Part shown: one piece after another, positions 32,814 to 41,197 of the stretch
Numbering within the stretch: position 1 is the stretch's first letter
Layout of the letters: every line of letters begins with the position of its first letter
NCBI RefSeq assembly: GCF_014287895.1
Contig: NZ_JACOPP010000003.1
Coordinates: forward strand, 124,001 to 188,000
DNA: 64,000 nt
Direction: 5' to 3'
Origin: Lawsonibacter hominis
GTDB taxonomy: Bacteria; Bacillota; Clostridia; Oscillospirales; Oscillospiraceae
Notes under the pieces: model-generated
What the model saw: the letters and a program-made list of their open reading frames with translations, nothing else
Told to the model about the DNA's origin: nothing
Database searches by the model: none
Position numbers and translations under genes: made by a program

Positions 32814-34114
32814 ATCCTTTGCTGATCGGACTGATTGCGCTGGTGGCGCTGATCGTACTGATGCTGCTGCGGGTCCCCATCGGGATCTCCATGTTTATCG
32901 TAGGGGCCGGAGGACTGCTGCTGACCAAGGGGACGGTACTGGCCAACTACGCCCTGGCCACCACGCCGGTCAGCGCCATTTCCTCCTTTACGCTGGTGGC
33001 CATCCCCATGTTTATCCTAATGGGAAACCTGGCCAACGAGGCGGGAATTACCACCGAGCTGTACGATACCGGCTATAAGCTGCTGGGCCGGCTTCCCGGC
33101 GGGCTTGGCATGGCTACGGTGTTCGCCTGCGCGGGCTTTGCCGCCACCACCGGTTCCTCCGTGGGCATGGTGGCCGCCATGACCCGCATCGCACTGCCGG
33201 AGATGGACCGCTATGGGTATGACCGCCGTCTCAGCCTGGGCACCATTGCCGGCGCAGGCACCCTGGGCATTCTGATCCCGCCCTCCATCCCGGCGGTGAT
33301 GTACGCCATCACCACCGAGCAGTCCGTGGGCCGCATCCTGTTGGGCGGCGTACTCCCCGGCGTCATCATGGCGGTGGCCATGCTGGCCTATCTGGGCATC
33401 CGCTGCGCCATCAACCCAAAGCTCGCTCCCGTGTCCTCGAAAAAGGTCCCCCTGCGGGAAAAACTGCGTTCACTCAAGGGCATCTGGGCGATCGTGGTAT
33501 TGTTCGGCGGCGTGATCGGCTCCATCTATCTGGGCATCGCCACCGCTACCGAGGCCGCTGCGGTGGGCTGCCTGGGCGCCGTCGTGATCGCGGCCATCAA
33601 GAAGAATCTGAGCTGGAAGGGGATCAGATCCGCCCTGGTGGACACCGTGAAGATGACCTGCATGATCATGCTGATCTCGGTCGGCGCGGCGGTGTTCCAG
33701 CTCTTCCTGACCCGATGCGGGTTTGCGTCTGCCTTCTCCAATCTGTTTATCGGCTCTCAGATGCCGATGATGGCTACCATAATCCTGATGCTGCTGGTCT
33801 ACATCCCTCTGGGCATGTTCTTCGACACCATGGGTATGATCCTGCTGACCATCCCCATCTTCTACCCCATCATGAGCAACTTGGGCGTGGATCCCATCTG
33901 GTTTGGCGTCATGGTCATCATTATGATCCAGGTCAGCCTGCTCTCCCCGCCCGTGGGCCTGAACGTCTACGTGCTGAAGGGCTGCGTCCCGGACGCGTCT
34001 CTGGGCCAGATTTTCCGGGCCTCTGCACCGTGGATGGGCATACAGCTTGTCGTGGTGGCGCTGCTGCTGCTTTTCCCGGGGCTGGTGACCTGGCTGCCCA
34101 ACCTGATGAAATAG
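32810..34114 (+). CDS. dctM: TRAP transporter large permease (DctM family)
   Basis: This 434-residue protein has about twelve hydrophobic segments and the DctM motifs PMFILMGNLANEAGITTELY, GTLGILIPPSIPAVMYAI and PIFYPIMSNLGVDPIWFGVM. It is the Na+-coupled transport subunit. ATGA overlap with dctQ indicates coupled translation. The metabolic genes follow 30 bases downstream. Confidence 0.94.
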   Translation: MNPLLIGLIALVALIVLMLLRVPIGISMFIVGAGGLLLTKGTVLANYALATTPVSAISSFTLVAIPMFILMGNLANEAGITTELYDTGYKLLGRLPGGLGMATVFACAGFAATTGSSVGMVAAMTRIALPEMDRYGYDRRLSLGTIAGAGTLGILIPPSIPAVMYAITTEQSVGRILLGGVLPGVIMAVAMLAYLGIRCAINPKLAPVSSKKVPLREKLRSLKGIWAIVVLFGGVIGSIYLGIATATEAAAVGCLGAVVIAAIKKNLSWKGIRSALVDTVKMTCMIMLISVGAAVFQLFLTRCGFASAFSNLFIGSQMPMMATIILMLLVYIPLGMFFDTMGMILLTIPIFYPIMSNLGVDPIWFGVMVIIMIQVSLLSPPVGLNVYVLKGCVPDASLGQIFRASAPWMGIQLVVVALLLLFPGLVTWLPNLMK

Positions 34115-34144
34115 GAGCCGCAAATCCGGAAAGGAAGCGTTTGA

Positions 34145-35413
34145 ATGGAGCGTTTTGCAATCGTAGGGTTCGGCTGCGCAGGCTGCCATGCACTCAAGGC
34201 ACTCCGCGCGGCCGGCTGCAGCGCGGCGGTAGATGTGTACAGCGATACCGGGCTGCCGCCCTATAACCCGATGCTGACTACTTATTACGTGAAGGGGAAG
34301 ATCCCCTATGAAGCTATGTTTCCCTTCGGAAGCATGGAGCAGCTGAAACAGGAGCTCTCCTTTACGCTGTTTGACCAATGCACGGCGGCCTCCATCGACG
34401 CCGGGGCCAGGACCCTCCGGCGGACAGACGGGACGGTGCAAACCTATGACAAGATCCTGGTATCCACCGGCGCGCGGGCCTTCGTGCCGCCGGTGGGCAC
34501 GCTGCCCGACGAGAGGATCTTTTCCATGCGCTCGGTGGAGGACGCGGTGCGGCTCAAGGAAGCCTTGGCGGGGGGAACGCTCCGGCGGGTACTGGTCGTA
34601 GGTGCCTCCATGGTGGGCATCAAGATCGTGGAACTGCTGGAGGAGCGGGGCATCGAGGTGGTGCTTTCCGATCTGGCGCCCCACATTTTTCCGACCGCCG
34701 CCTTTGCGGAGACCAGCCGGCGGATCGAGGGCGAGCTCCGGGAAAGGGGGATCGTCCTGCGCTTTGGGGAAAAGACCACCGGGGCCTGCGAACAGGACGG
34801 CCGGGCGGAGGTGAGCTTCTCCGGCGGGGATCGGGAGATCGTGGACGCAGTCGTGGTCTGCATCGGCACCCGGACCGCCTTGGACTGCCTTGCGCCGGAG
34901 CAGGTGGAGATCGACCGGGGCGTTGTGGTGGACGAGCATATGCAAACCAGCGTGCCGGACCTGTTTGCGGCGGGGGATTGCTGTCAGGGCCGCGACCTCT
35001 CCATCGAGGGGACCCGCCTCATCGGCCTGTGGGCCAACGCGGTGTGTCAGGGAGAGACGGCCGGGAAAAACATGGCCGGACTGGATGCGGCCTATCCCGG
35101 CAACCTGCTTCACAACATCACCCACTTTATGGATATGGACTTTGTCTCCTTTGGAGACAAGAGCCTGCCGGGTGAGCGGCGGGTCTTCGTGGACAAGGGA
35201 CGGCAGTACGCCGAGGCCACCATTTCGGACGGCCGGGTCCGCTGTATCAACCTGCTGAATCTGTTCAAAAACAGCGGCGCCGTAAAAAATTACATGCTGC
35301 GGGCCCTGTACCGGCACGATACGCCCGCGGATGCGCAGATGAAGGCCGTTCTCCTGAAAAGCGGCCTTCCCCGGGAGCTGACGGAACTGCTGATGGGAGG
35401 GGAAGGAACATGA
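34145..35413 (+). CDS. FAD/NAD(P)-dependent oxidoreductase (pyridine nucleotide-disulfide class)
   Basis: This 422-residue two-dinucleotide-domain flavoprotein has its N-terminal FAD motif in IVGFGCAGCHALKAL (GxGxxG), a second Rossmann motif in VLVVGASMVGIKIVELLEERG for NAD(P)H, and a closing FAD motif in VPDLFAAGDCCQGRD. It resembles the reductase components of the NirB/ferredoxin reductase type and lacks a CxxxxC redox disulfide near the N terminus. It overlaps the molybdoenzyme gene by four bases, so it probably passes NAD(P)H electrons to that enzyme via the ferredoxin encoded third. Confidence 0.85.
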   Translation: MERFAIVGFGCAGCHALKALRAAGCSAAVDVYSDTGLPPYNPMLTTYYVKGKIPYEAMFPFGSMEQLKQELSFTLFDQCTAASIDAGARTLRRTDGTVQTYDKILVSTGARAFVPPVGTLPDERIFSMRSVEDAVRLKEALAGGTLRRVLVVGASMVGIKIVELLEERGIEVVLSDLAPHIFPTAAFAETSRRIEGELRERGIVLRFGEKTTGACEQDGRAEVSFSGGDREIVDAVVVCIGTRTALDCLAPEQVEIDRGVVVDEHMQTSVPDLFAAGDCCQGRDLSIEGTRLIGLWANAVCQGETAGKNMAGLDAAYPGNLLHNITHFMDMDFVSFGDKSLPGERRVFVDKGRQYAEATISDGRVRCINLLNLFKNSGAVKNYMLRALYRHDTPADAQMKAVLLKSGLPRELTELLMGGEGT

Positions 35414-37545
35414 CGGAACTGGAGCGCCTGCAAGAGGCGAAGATCCCCTGCAAGGAGACCGGGATCGAGGTCAAACACACGTTTTGTTCCGTATGCGAGC
35501 CGCTGTTTCACTGCGGAATCGACGCGTATGTGAAGGACGGCCGGGTCGTCAAGATCGAGGGAACGCCGGACTATCCGGTCAGCAATGGGAACCTGTGCCC
35601 CAAGGGGCATGCCAACCGGCAGTATATCTACCGCGCCGACCGCATTCAAACGCCGCTGCGCCGGACGGGTCCCCGGGGCAGCGGCCAGTTCGAGGAGATC
35701 TCCTGGGAGGAGGCTTACCGGGAGATCGCTGCGCGGCTGAAGCAGCTCAAAGCGGCCTATGGGCCGGAGTCGGTGCTGTTCTATTCCGGCTACGCCAAAT
35801 GGTACCGCTCTTTCCTCCAGCGGCTGGCCCATTCCTTCGGCTCCCCCAACTTCGGGTCGGAGTCCTCCACCTGTCACATGGCCACAGTGGAGGCGTGGAA
35901 GGATATGGTCGGCACCTTTTCCGCCTACGACGTGCAAAACGCAGCCACCTTCATGGCCTGGGCGGTCAATCCCTACCACTCCAAACCGACTCAGCTGCGG
36001 CAGCTCTATGAGGTGAAGGAGCGGGGGCAGAAGATCGTGGTCATTGACCCGCGGGTCACCCCCATGACCACCAAGCTGGCCGACCTGCACCTGCGTATCC
36101 GGCCGGGCACCGACGGAGCCCTGGCGCTGGGCATGGGGAAGCTTATCATCGACAACGGCTGGGTGGATCGGGATTATGTGGAGCACCATGTCCACGGGTT
36201 CGAGGCATACGCCGGCTACGTCCGGCAGTTTGACTTGAAGCGGGTCTGTGAGATTACCGGCCTGGCGGCAAAGGACGTCGAGCGGGCCACGGAGTGGTAT
36301 GCCACCAATAAGCCCTCCTGCATCAGCCAGAGCGGCGCGCCCATCGTCCATCACCGCAACGGCTACCAGACCTTCCGCGCCATTATGAGCCTGAGTGCCA
36401 TTACCGGCAACTACGACGTAAAAGGCGGCAATTTTCCCATCGGGGAGACCTATTCCCACCAGTGGGCCGGGTTTCAGACCCGGGAGCATGAATTCACTCA
36501 TGCCACCAAGCCGAAGGATGCCCCGCCCCGCATCGGCGACAGGCGCTTTCCGCTGTGGGAGCACTTTATGGACGAGGGGCAGATGACCGACCTGACCCGG
36601 CAGATCCGGGAGGGGACGCCCTATCCCGTCAAGGCTGTCATGGCCTTCGGCCTCAACCACCGTATGTTCCCCGAGCCCCACAAGATCCTGGAGGCGGTGG
36701 ACGAGCTGGAATTTGTCATGAGCGCGGAGCTGTTTATGACGGACATGTGCCGCCACTCCGATATTGTCCTGCCCGTGTGCACATCCTTTGAGCGGGAGGA
36801 ATTCAAAGTGTATCCCGGCGGCTTTGCCACCTATATCAAACCGGTCATCGCGCCGCTCTATTCCGCCCGGCCGGATTCCACCATCATCAAGGAGCTGGCC
36901 GACGTTCTGGACCTGGACGACCCGCTGCTGCGCTCGGGCTATGAAAACTGTGTGCGCTGGATGCTCTCAGACTGTGCCCTCAGCCTGGACGACTGCATCC
37001 GGGAGGACCGGCCGGTCAGGGTGCCTGACGCCCGGCCTTATGAGCCGGGCGCCTATACCGCGCGGGGATACGATACCCCCACCGGGAAATTTGAACTCTA
37101 TTCCACCAGCATCGAGCGGTACGCCCCTGGATTGAGCCCGCTGCCTACCTATACGCCCCCCTGGGACCGGGCGGAGCCGGAGGAGTATCCCATGGTGCTG
37201 TCGGTGGGCGCGCGGCTCCCCTTCGCGCTGCACAGCCGGATGCACGAGGTACCCTGGACCCGCTCCCTCCGCCCCGATCCCATGGCCGACCTGAACGATG
37301 GGGACGCCGCGGCCCTGGGCGTGGGCGAGGGGGACTGGATCACCATCGAGAGTACCGCCGGGACTCTTGCGGTACGGGCCAACCCCACCGCGCGGATCCT
37401 GCCAGGGTGCCTTCAGATGTATCACGGCTACCGGGAAGCGGATGCCAACGAGCTGGTAGGCAGCGTCCATCTGGACCCCTATTCGGGCTATCCGGGCTAT
37501 AACTGCGTCCGCTGCCGCATCCGGAAGGGAGGCGGAAAAGCATGA
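35410..37545 (+). CDS. Molybdopterin oxidoreductase (DMSO reductase superfamily), cytoplasmic
   Basis: This 711-residue Mo/W-bis-pterin enzyme has N-terminal 4Fe-4S cysteines C26, C29, C35 and C63 (C-x2-C-x5-C-x27-C; most relatives have x3 in the second gap). Pterin-binding segments are VVIDPRVTPMTTKLADLHL and the C-terminal domain with NPTARILPGCLQMYHGY. C155 in SSTCHMATVEAW is a candidate Mo ligand, so it is Cys- and not Sec-type. No Tat signal is present, so the enzyme is cytoplasmic and works with the soluble flavoprotein and ferredoxin on either side. The substrate is unknown; candidates include TRAP-imported hydroxylated or unsaturated carboxylates. Confidence 0.9.
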   Translation: MTELERLQEAKIPCKETGIEVKHTFCSVCEPLFHCGIDAYVKDGRVVKIEGTPDYPVSNGNLCPKGHANRQYIYRADRIQTPLRRTGPRGSGQFEEISWEEAYREIAARLKQLKAAYGPESVLFYSGYAKWYRSFLQRLAHSFGSPNFGSESSTCHMATVEAWKDMVGTFSAYDVQNAATFMAWAVNPYHSKPTQLRQLYEVKERGQKIVVIDPRVTPMTTKLADLHLRIRPGTDGALALGMGKLIIDNGWVDRDYVEHHVHGFEAYAGYVRQFDLKRVCEITGLAAKDVERATEWYATNKPSCISQSGAPIVHHRNGYQTFRAIMSLSAITGNYDVKGGNFPIGETYSHQWAGFQTREHEFTHATKPKDAPPRIGDRRFPLWEHFMDEGQMTDLTRQIREGTPYPVKAVMAFGLNHRMFPEPHKILEAVDELEFVMSAELFMTDMCRHSDIVLPVCTSFEREEFKVYPGGFATYIKPVIAPLYSARPDSTIIKELADVLDLDDPLLRSGYENCVRWMLSDCALSLDDCIREDRPVRVPDARPYEPGAYTARGYDTPTGKFELYSTSIERYAPGLSPLPTYTPPWDRAEPEEYPMVLSVGARLPFALHSRMHEVPWTRSLRPDPMADLNDGDAAALGVGEGDWITIESTAGTLAVRANPTARILPGCLQMYHGYREADANELVGSVHLDPYSGYPGYNCVRCRIRKGGGKA

Positions 37546-37985
37546 AGCTGCGTCTGCTGCTGGAAATCGAAAAGTGCTCTGCCTGCGGGGCCTGCGCTGT
37601 GGCCTGTATGGATCAGCACGATATCGACGTGGAGGCCGGGGTGTGCCCTCTGCGGCATATCTATGACGTAGAGGCGCTGGGACGGGAGGGCTACTTGTCC
37701 GTGTCCTGCATGCACTGCGATGATGCGCCCTGTATCGCGGGGTGTCCCTCCGGATGCCTGAAAAAGGATCCGGAGACCAACCTGACCATATATGACAATA
37801 CCAACTGCATCGGCTGCCACAGCTGCGCCATGGCCTGCCCGTATGGAGCGCCCTCATTCGGGACCGACGGTAAGATGATCAAATGCGACGGCTGTATCGA
37901 GCGCTGGCGGCACGGTCTGGAACCCGCCTGCGTACGGACCTGCCCCACCGGCGCGATCGCGCTGCGGGATATGGATGAGGCATAA
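37542..37985 (+). CDS. Four-cluster ferredoxin subunit (DmsB/NrfC-like)
   Basis: This 147-residue protein has sixteen cysteines in four groups: KCSACGACAVAC, SCMHCDDAPCIAGCPSGC, NCIGCHSCAMACPYG and KCDGCIERW followed by ACVRTCPTGAI. This is the standard electron-transfer partner of DMSO-reductase-family enzymes. There is no membrane anchor subunit nearby. It overlaps the molybdoenzyme gene by four bases, completing a three-gene coupled unit. Confidence 0.92.
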   Translation: MKLRLLLEIEKCSACGACAVACMDQHDIDVEAGVCPLRHIYDVEALGREGYLSVSCMHCDDAPCIAGCPSGCLKKDPETNLTIYDNTNCIGCHSCAMACPYGAPSFGTDGKMIKCDGCIERWRHGLEPACVRTCPTGAIALRDMDEA

Positions 37986-38015
37986 GCGCATCAGGCTCCG
38001 GGGGTCTCGCCTCCC

Positions 38016-38045
38016 TTGCTTTTTGGGCGTTTCTTGTGATAAAAT
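38016..38045 (+). promoter_or_regulatory. Promoter of the tandem iclR genes
   Basis: TTGCTT - 18 bases - TAAAAT lies 27 bases before the first IclR gene, so the regulators can be expressed apart from the enzymes. Confidence 0.5.
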
Positions 38046-38071
38046 CTTGGAAATAGAAAGGGAGGGAGCAT

Positions 38072-38818
38072 ATGGCAGCTTCCAATGAAAGCACCTTGCA
38101 GAGGACCTTCTCTGTGGTCGAATATCTGAGCAGGGAGAAGCGCAAAGTTCCCCTCCAGGAACTGGCCGGGGCGCTTTGCCTGACAAGCGCCGCCGCGCAC
38201 CGGCTCCTGAACGGCCTGATGGAACTGGGGTATGTGGATCAGGATGAAAACAAGCGGTATTATCTGACCTATAAGGTCTATAAAGTGGCCGGCAAGTCCC
38301 TCAACCGGGATAACTTTCTGCAGGATATGATCCCCTATATGAATTACTTTGCCATGCGCTACGGCTGCGAGGTGGGGCTGACGGTCTTCGCGGACGACAC
38401 CATCATCCACGTCCTGAATGTAGGGAGGAACATTAATTTGGGAAAGGACTGCCTGCGGCCCGGACAGGTGTTTCCGCTCTACTGCTCCGCGCCGGGCAAG
38501 GCTTTTCTGGCGCAGATGGCGCCGGACGCGCTCAGCCGCTGGATCGAAGAGAGCGCGCTGCTGCCGCATACCATACGGACCATCATTGACAAGCAGCAGC
38601 TCTATCAGGAAATCCGGAGGACCCGGGATCAGGGCTACGGCGTCAGCGAAGGCGAGCTGTATGATATCGTATACGCAGTGGCGTTCCCCATTCACGATCA
38701 GAGCGGGGCTGCGATCGGGACCTTCAATTTCCGTATGCTGCCGGAGACCTATCAGGAAAACATGTGCAGCACCTTCACGGAAGATGTCCAGAGGGCGCTG
38801 GAGAATTTTGGGCTGTAG
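38072..38818 (+). CDS. IclR family regulator 1
   Basis: This 248-residue protein has the N-terminal winged helix KVPLQELAGALCLTSAAAHRLL and a C-terminal IclR ligand-binding domain (CSAPGKAFLAQMAPDALSRWI, then DQGYGVSEGELYDIVYAVAF). GGGAGGGAG precedes the ATG. It is probably a ligand-responsive controller of the TRAP/molybdoenzyme operon upstream. It is closely similar to the next gene, implying duplication. Confidence 0.9.
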   Translation: MAASNESTLQRTFSVVEYLSREKRKVPLQELAGALCLTSAAAHRLLNGLMELGYVDQDENKRYYLTYKVYKVAGKSLNRDNFLQDMIPYMNYFAMRYGCEVGLTVFADDTIIHVLNVGRNINLGKDCLRPGQVFPLYCSAPGKAFLAQMAPDALSRWIEESALLPHTIRTIIDKQQLYQEIRRTRDQGYGVSEGELYDIVYAVAFPIHDQSGAAIGTFNFRMLPETYQENMCSTFTEDVQRALENFGL

Positions 38819-38833
38819 GGACGGCGGTGAAAT

Positions 38834-39574
38834 ATGAACAGTAATGAGGACTCCATGCAGAAGATTTTTTCTGTGATCGAGTACATGAGCGATATGGGGC
38901 GGAAGCTCTCCATCCAGGAGATATCGGCGGCGCTGGACATGTCCACCGCCACAGTCCACCGTATCCTGACCGGGCTGAAGGGCCTGGGGTACGTGGAACA
39001 GCATACGAATAAGCAGTATTATCTGACGTACAAGCTGTATGCCCTGTCCGGCGATGTCATCAACCGGGACGGCGCCATCGACCGGATCATCCCCATCATG
39101 AATTACTTTTCCATGCGGTATGGCTGTGAGGTGGGACTGACGGTATTCGACGGGGCGTCCATCATCCACATCATCAGTGTGGGAGAAAACATCAGCTTTG
39201 GGATGCAGCCTACGCCGGGGCAGGTCTGTCCAGTGTATTGTACCGCCGCCGGGAAATTCCATCTGGCCCAGATGGAACAGGACGCGCTGATGGAGTGGAT
39301 CGCAAAGGCGCGTATCGTCCCCCATACCCGCAATACGATCATCGACCGGGACGAGCTGCTGCAGGAGATCGTGCGCACCCGAAGCCAGGGATACGGCGTA
39401 GCGGTGGGCGAGCTTTATGATATGCTGGCCTCGGTGGCCTTTCCCATTCGTGACGGAGGCAGGCGCATTACGGGGACCATCAACCTGAACTTTTCCGTGG
39501 AGAAGTTCCGAACCCAGATGAGCCAGACGTTTGTCCAAGAGGTGGAAGAGGCGCTCAAGCGGTTCGGCGTATAA
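38834..39574 (+). CDS. IclR family regulator 2
   Basis: This 246-residue paralogue of the preceding gene, 15 bases downstream, shares the same motifs: LSIQEISAALDMSTATVHRILTGL for DNA binding and SQGYGVAVGELYDMLASVAFPI in the effector domain. The two may form heteromers or answer to two related ligands such as a substrate and a product. Confidence 0.9.
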   Translation: MNSNEDSMQKIFSVIEYMSDMGRKLSIQEISAALDMSTATVHRILTGLKGLGYVEQHTNKQYYLTYKLYALSGDVINRDGAIDRIIPIMNYFSMRYGCEVGLTVFDGASIIHIISVGENISFGMQPTPGQVCPVYCTAAGKFHLAQMEQDALMEWIAKARIVPHTRNTIIDRDELLQEIVRTRSQGYGVAVGELYDMLASVAFPIRDGGRRITGTINLNFSVEKFRTQMSQTFVQEVEEALKRFGV

Positions 39575-39599
39575 GGGAAACGCGGTACGGTTTCAAACA

Positions 39600-39640
39600 A
39601 AAGCGGGGTATGCGCACACGCGCATACCCCGCTTTGGAGT
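39600..39640. terminator. Bidirectional terminator between iclR2 and selD
   Basis: A perfect 16-bp stem AAAGCGGGGTATGCGC and complement, loop ACAC. On the minus strand it is followed by TTTTGTTTG and on the plus strand by the TTT at the end of the stem. Confidence 0.88.
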
Positions 39641-39673
39641 TGATGGGAAAACAGCCGGCCGGACCGCGCGGCC

Positions 39674-40714
39674 CTATTCGTCCAGATAGATCCACTGTTC
39701 CAGCCGCTCGGTCACGGAACCGATGATCGCGGCCTGTGGGATCTGCTCGCGCAGCTCATCCAGGCAGGCCTGCGCCTGGTCTTCCGGAAGAGCCATCAGC
39801 AGTCCGCCGCTGGTCTGAGGGTCGTACAGGATGTCCTGCATGGCACGGCTGACGCCGGCGCCTGCGGCCACACCGCGGGCGGCATAGTCCCGGTTGCGGT
39901 AGGCCCCGGCAGGGATGAGGCCCATTTCAGCCAGCGGATAGGCCTCGGCGTGGAAGGGAACCTGGCTGGTCCTGATGTGGATGGAGCAGCCGCTCCCCTG
40001 CGCCATTTCAAAGCTGTGGCCCAGCAGGGCGAAGCCGGTGACGTCCGTACAGCTGTGGACCGGATAACGGACCATGATGTCCCGGGCCGTTTTGTTCAGC
40101 GTGGCCATCTGCCGCCAGACGCGCTCCAGAACCGGCTGCTCCACCAGATCCGCCTTGGCGGCCGTGGTCAGAATGCCCACGCCCAAGGGCTTGGTGAGGA
40201 TCAGCGCGTCCCCGGGCCGGGCGCCGCAGTTTTTCAGGACCGCCTTGGGGTGCACAAAGCCGGATACGGCCAGTCCGTAAATGGGCTCTGCGCCGTGGAT
40301 CGTGTGCCCGCCGGTGATGATGGCCCCCGCCTCATAGGCCTTGGCGTAGCCTCCCCGCAGGATCTCCTGCACGGTGGCGGCCTCCATCCGCTCCGGAATA
40401 CACATGATGTTCAGGGCCAGCTTGGGTTCCGCGCCCATGGCGTAGACGTCGCTCATGGCATTGGCCGCCGCGATCTGCCCGTAAAGGAACGGATCGTCCA
40501 CAATGGGGGGAAAAAAGTCGGTGGTCTGGACCAACGCCACCGTATCGCTGATGGCGTAGACGCTGGCGTCGTCGCTCTTGTCGTAGCCCACGATCAGGCG
40601 GGGGTCCTGATGGGTCTCAAACCCCTCCAGCATCCGCACCAGCGTGCCTGCGCCGACTTTGGCGCCGCAGCCGGCGCAGGCGGCCAGCTTGGTCAGTTTT
40701 ACTTCCGTTTCCAT
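39674..40714 (-). CDS. selD: Selenophosphate synthetase
   Basis: This 346-residue enzyme makes selenophosphate from selenide and ATP. The active-site loop CAGCGAKV gives C16 and K19, matching C17/K20 of E. coli SelD (a Cys form). Further motifs are TTDFFPPIVDDPFLYGQIAA, ANAMSDVYAMGAEP and GGHTIHGAEPIYGLAV. The start METEVKLTKL is chosen because AAGGAAG lies 8 bases before it. Selenophosphate can serve Sec-tRNA, selenouridine or the labile selenium cofactor of molybdenum hydroxylases; the neighbours point to the last or to general Se handling. Confidence 0.95.
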   Translation of the reverse strand: METEVKLTKLAACAGCGAKVGAGTLVRMLEGFETHQDPRLIVGYDKSDDASVYAISDTVALVQTTDFFPPIVDDPFLYGQIAAANAMSDVYAMGAEPKLALNIMCIPERMEAATVQEILRGGYAKAYEAGAIITGGHTIHGAEPIYGLAVSGFVHPKAVLKNCGARPGDALILTKPLGVGILTTAAKADLVEQPVLERVWRQMATLNKTARDIMVRYPVHSCTDVTGFALLGHSFEMAQGSGCSIHIRTSQVPFHAEAYPLAEMGLIPAGAYRNRDYAARGVAAGAGVSRAMQDILYDPQTSGGLLMALPEDQAQACLDELREQIPQAAIIGSVTERLEQWIYLDE

Positions 40715-40728
40715 CCGCGCACTTCCTT

Positions 40729-40974
40729 TCAGCTGTTCTCCGCGCGATAGCAGGTGCGGTAGCCCGCCTCCAGCACCTGCACGATCTGTTCGACCTCCTC
40801 GGGGCAGGACGGCTCCGGGCAGGGCGCGTCTCCTTCCCAGCGCACGCAGGTGCCGCAGCTGCTGCTCAGATCCCGGGGCACCGGCATGAGCGTGGCCGCC
40901 ATTCCATGGAGCTGGCACAGCTTCTTATAGCGGATGGCGCCAAAATGGGAATAAAAGGTGGCGATATAGGTCAT
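40729..40974 (-). CDS. DUF3343 (putative Se/S carrier) protein
   Basis: This 81-residue protein has the DUF3343 pattern YIATFYSHFGAIRYKKL and MPVPRDLSSSCGTCVRW. The paired Cys of SSCGTC could carry sulfur or selenium. The family repeatedly occurs in selD/yedF clusters of clostridia. Its start lies one base from the yedF stop, so the two are made together. Confidence 0.85.
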   Translation of the reverse strand: MTYIATFYSHFGAIRYKKLCQLHGMAATLMPVPRDLSSSCGTCVRWEGDAPCPEPSCPEEVEQIVQVLEAGYRTCYRAENS

Positions 40975-40975
40975 C

Positions 40976-41182
40976 TCACTTGACGATGGAAAGGGTATAT
41001 TCCCCGTCCTGCTCCGTGCAGGTGACATGATACCCCTGATGCTCCGCGTAACGGGTCACATTTTCCCGGGAGGCCGGGTTGTCCACGAGGATCTGATAGG
41101 CTTGCTCTCCCGCGGCCATGGCGTTGCGCAGCAGGACGACGGGTTCCGGGCACGAAAGGCCGCGGGCATCCAGTGTTTTCAT
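40976..41182 (-). CDS. yedF: YedF/TusA-like sulfur-selenium carrier
   Basis: This 68-residue protein is a single TusA-fold domain with the persulfide-type motif LSCPEPVVLLRNAM (Cys11). Proteins of the selenium YedF group carry S or Se between a desulfurase and an acceptor. It is encoded between yedE and DUF3343, as in other selenium-metabolism clusters. AGGAG precedes the start. Confidence 0.9.
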   Translation of the reverse strand: MKTLDARGLSCPEPVVLLRNAMAAGEQAYQILVDNPASRENVTRYAEHQGYHVTCTEQDGEYTLSIVK

Positions 41183-41197
41183 AAGCGCTCTCTCCTT

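Noticed and set aside
35867..35881. Search for a selenocysteine TGA in the Mo enzyme, prompted by the nearby selD
   Set aside because: The likely metal ligand is encoded by TGT (Cys155) and there is no in-frame TGA in the gene.
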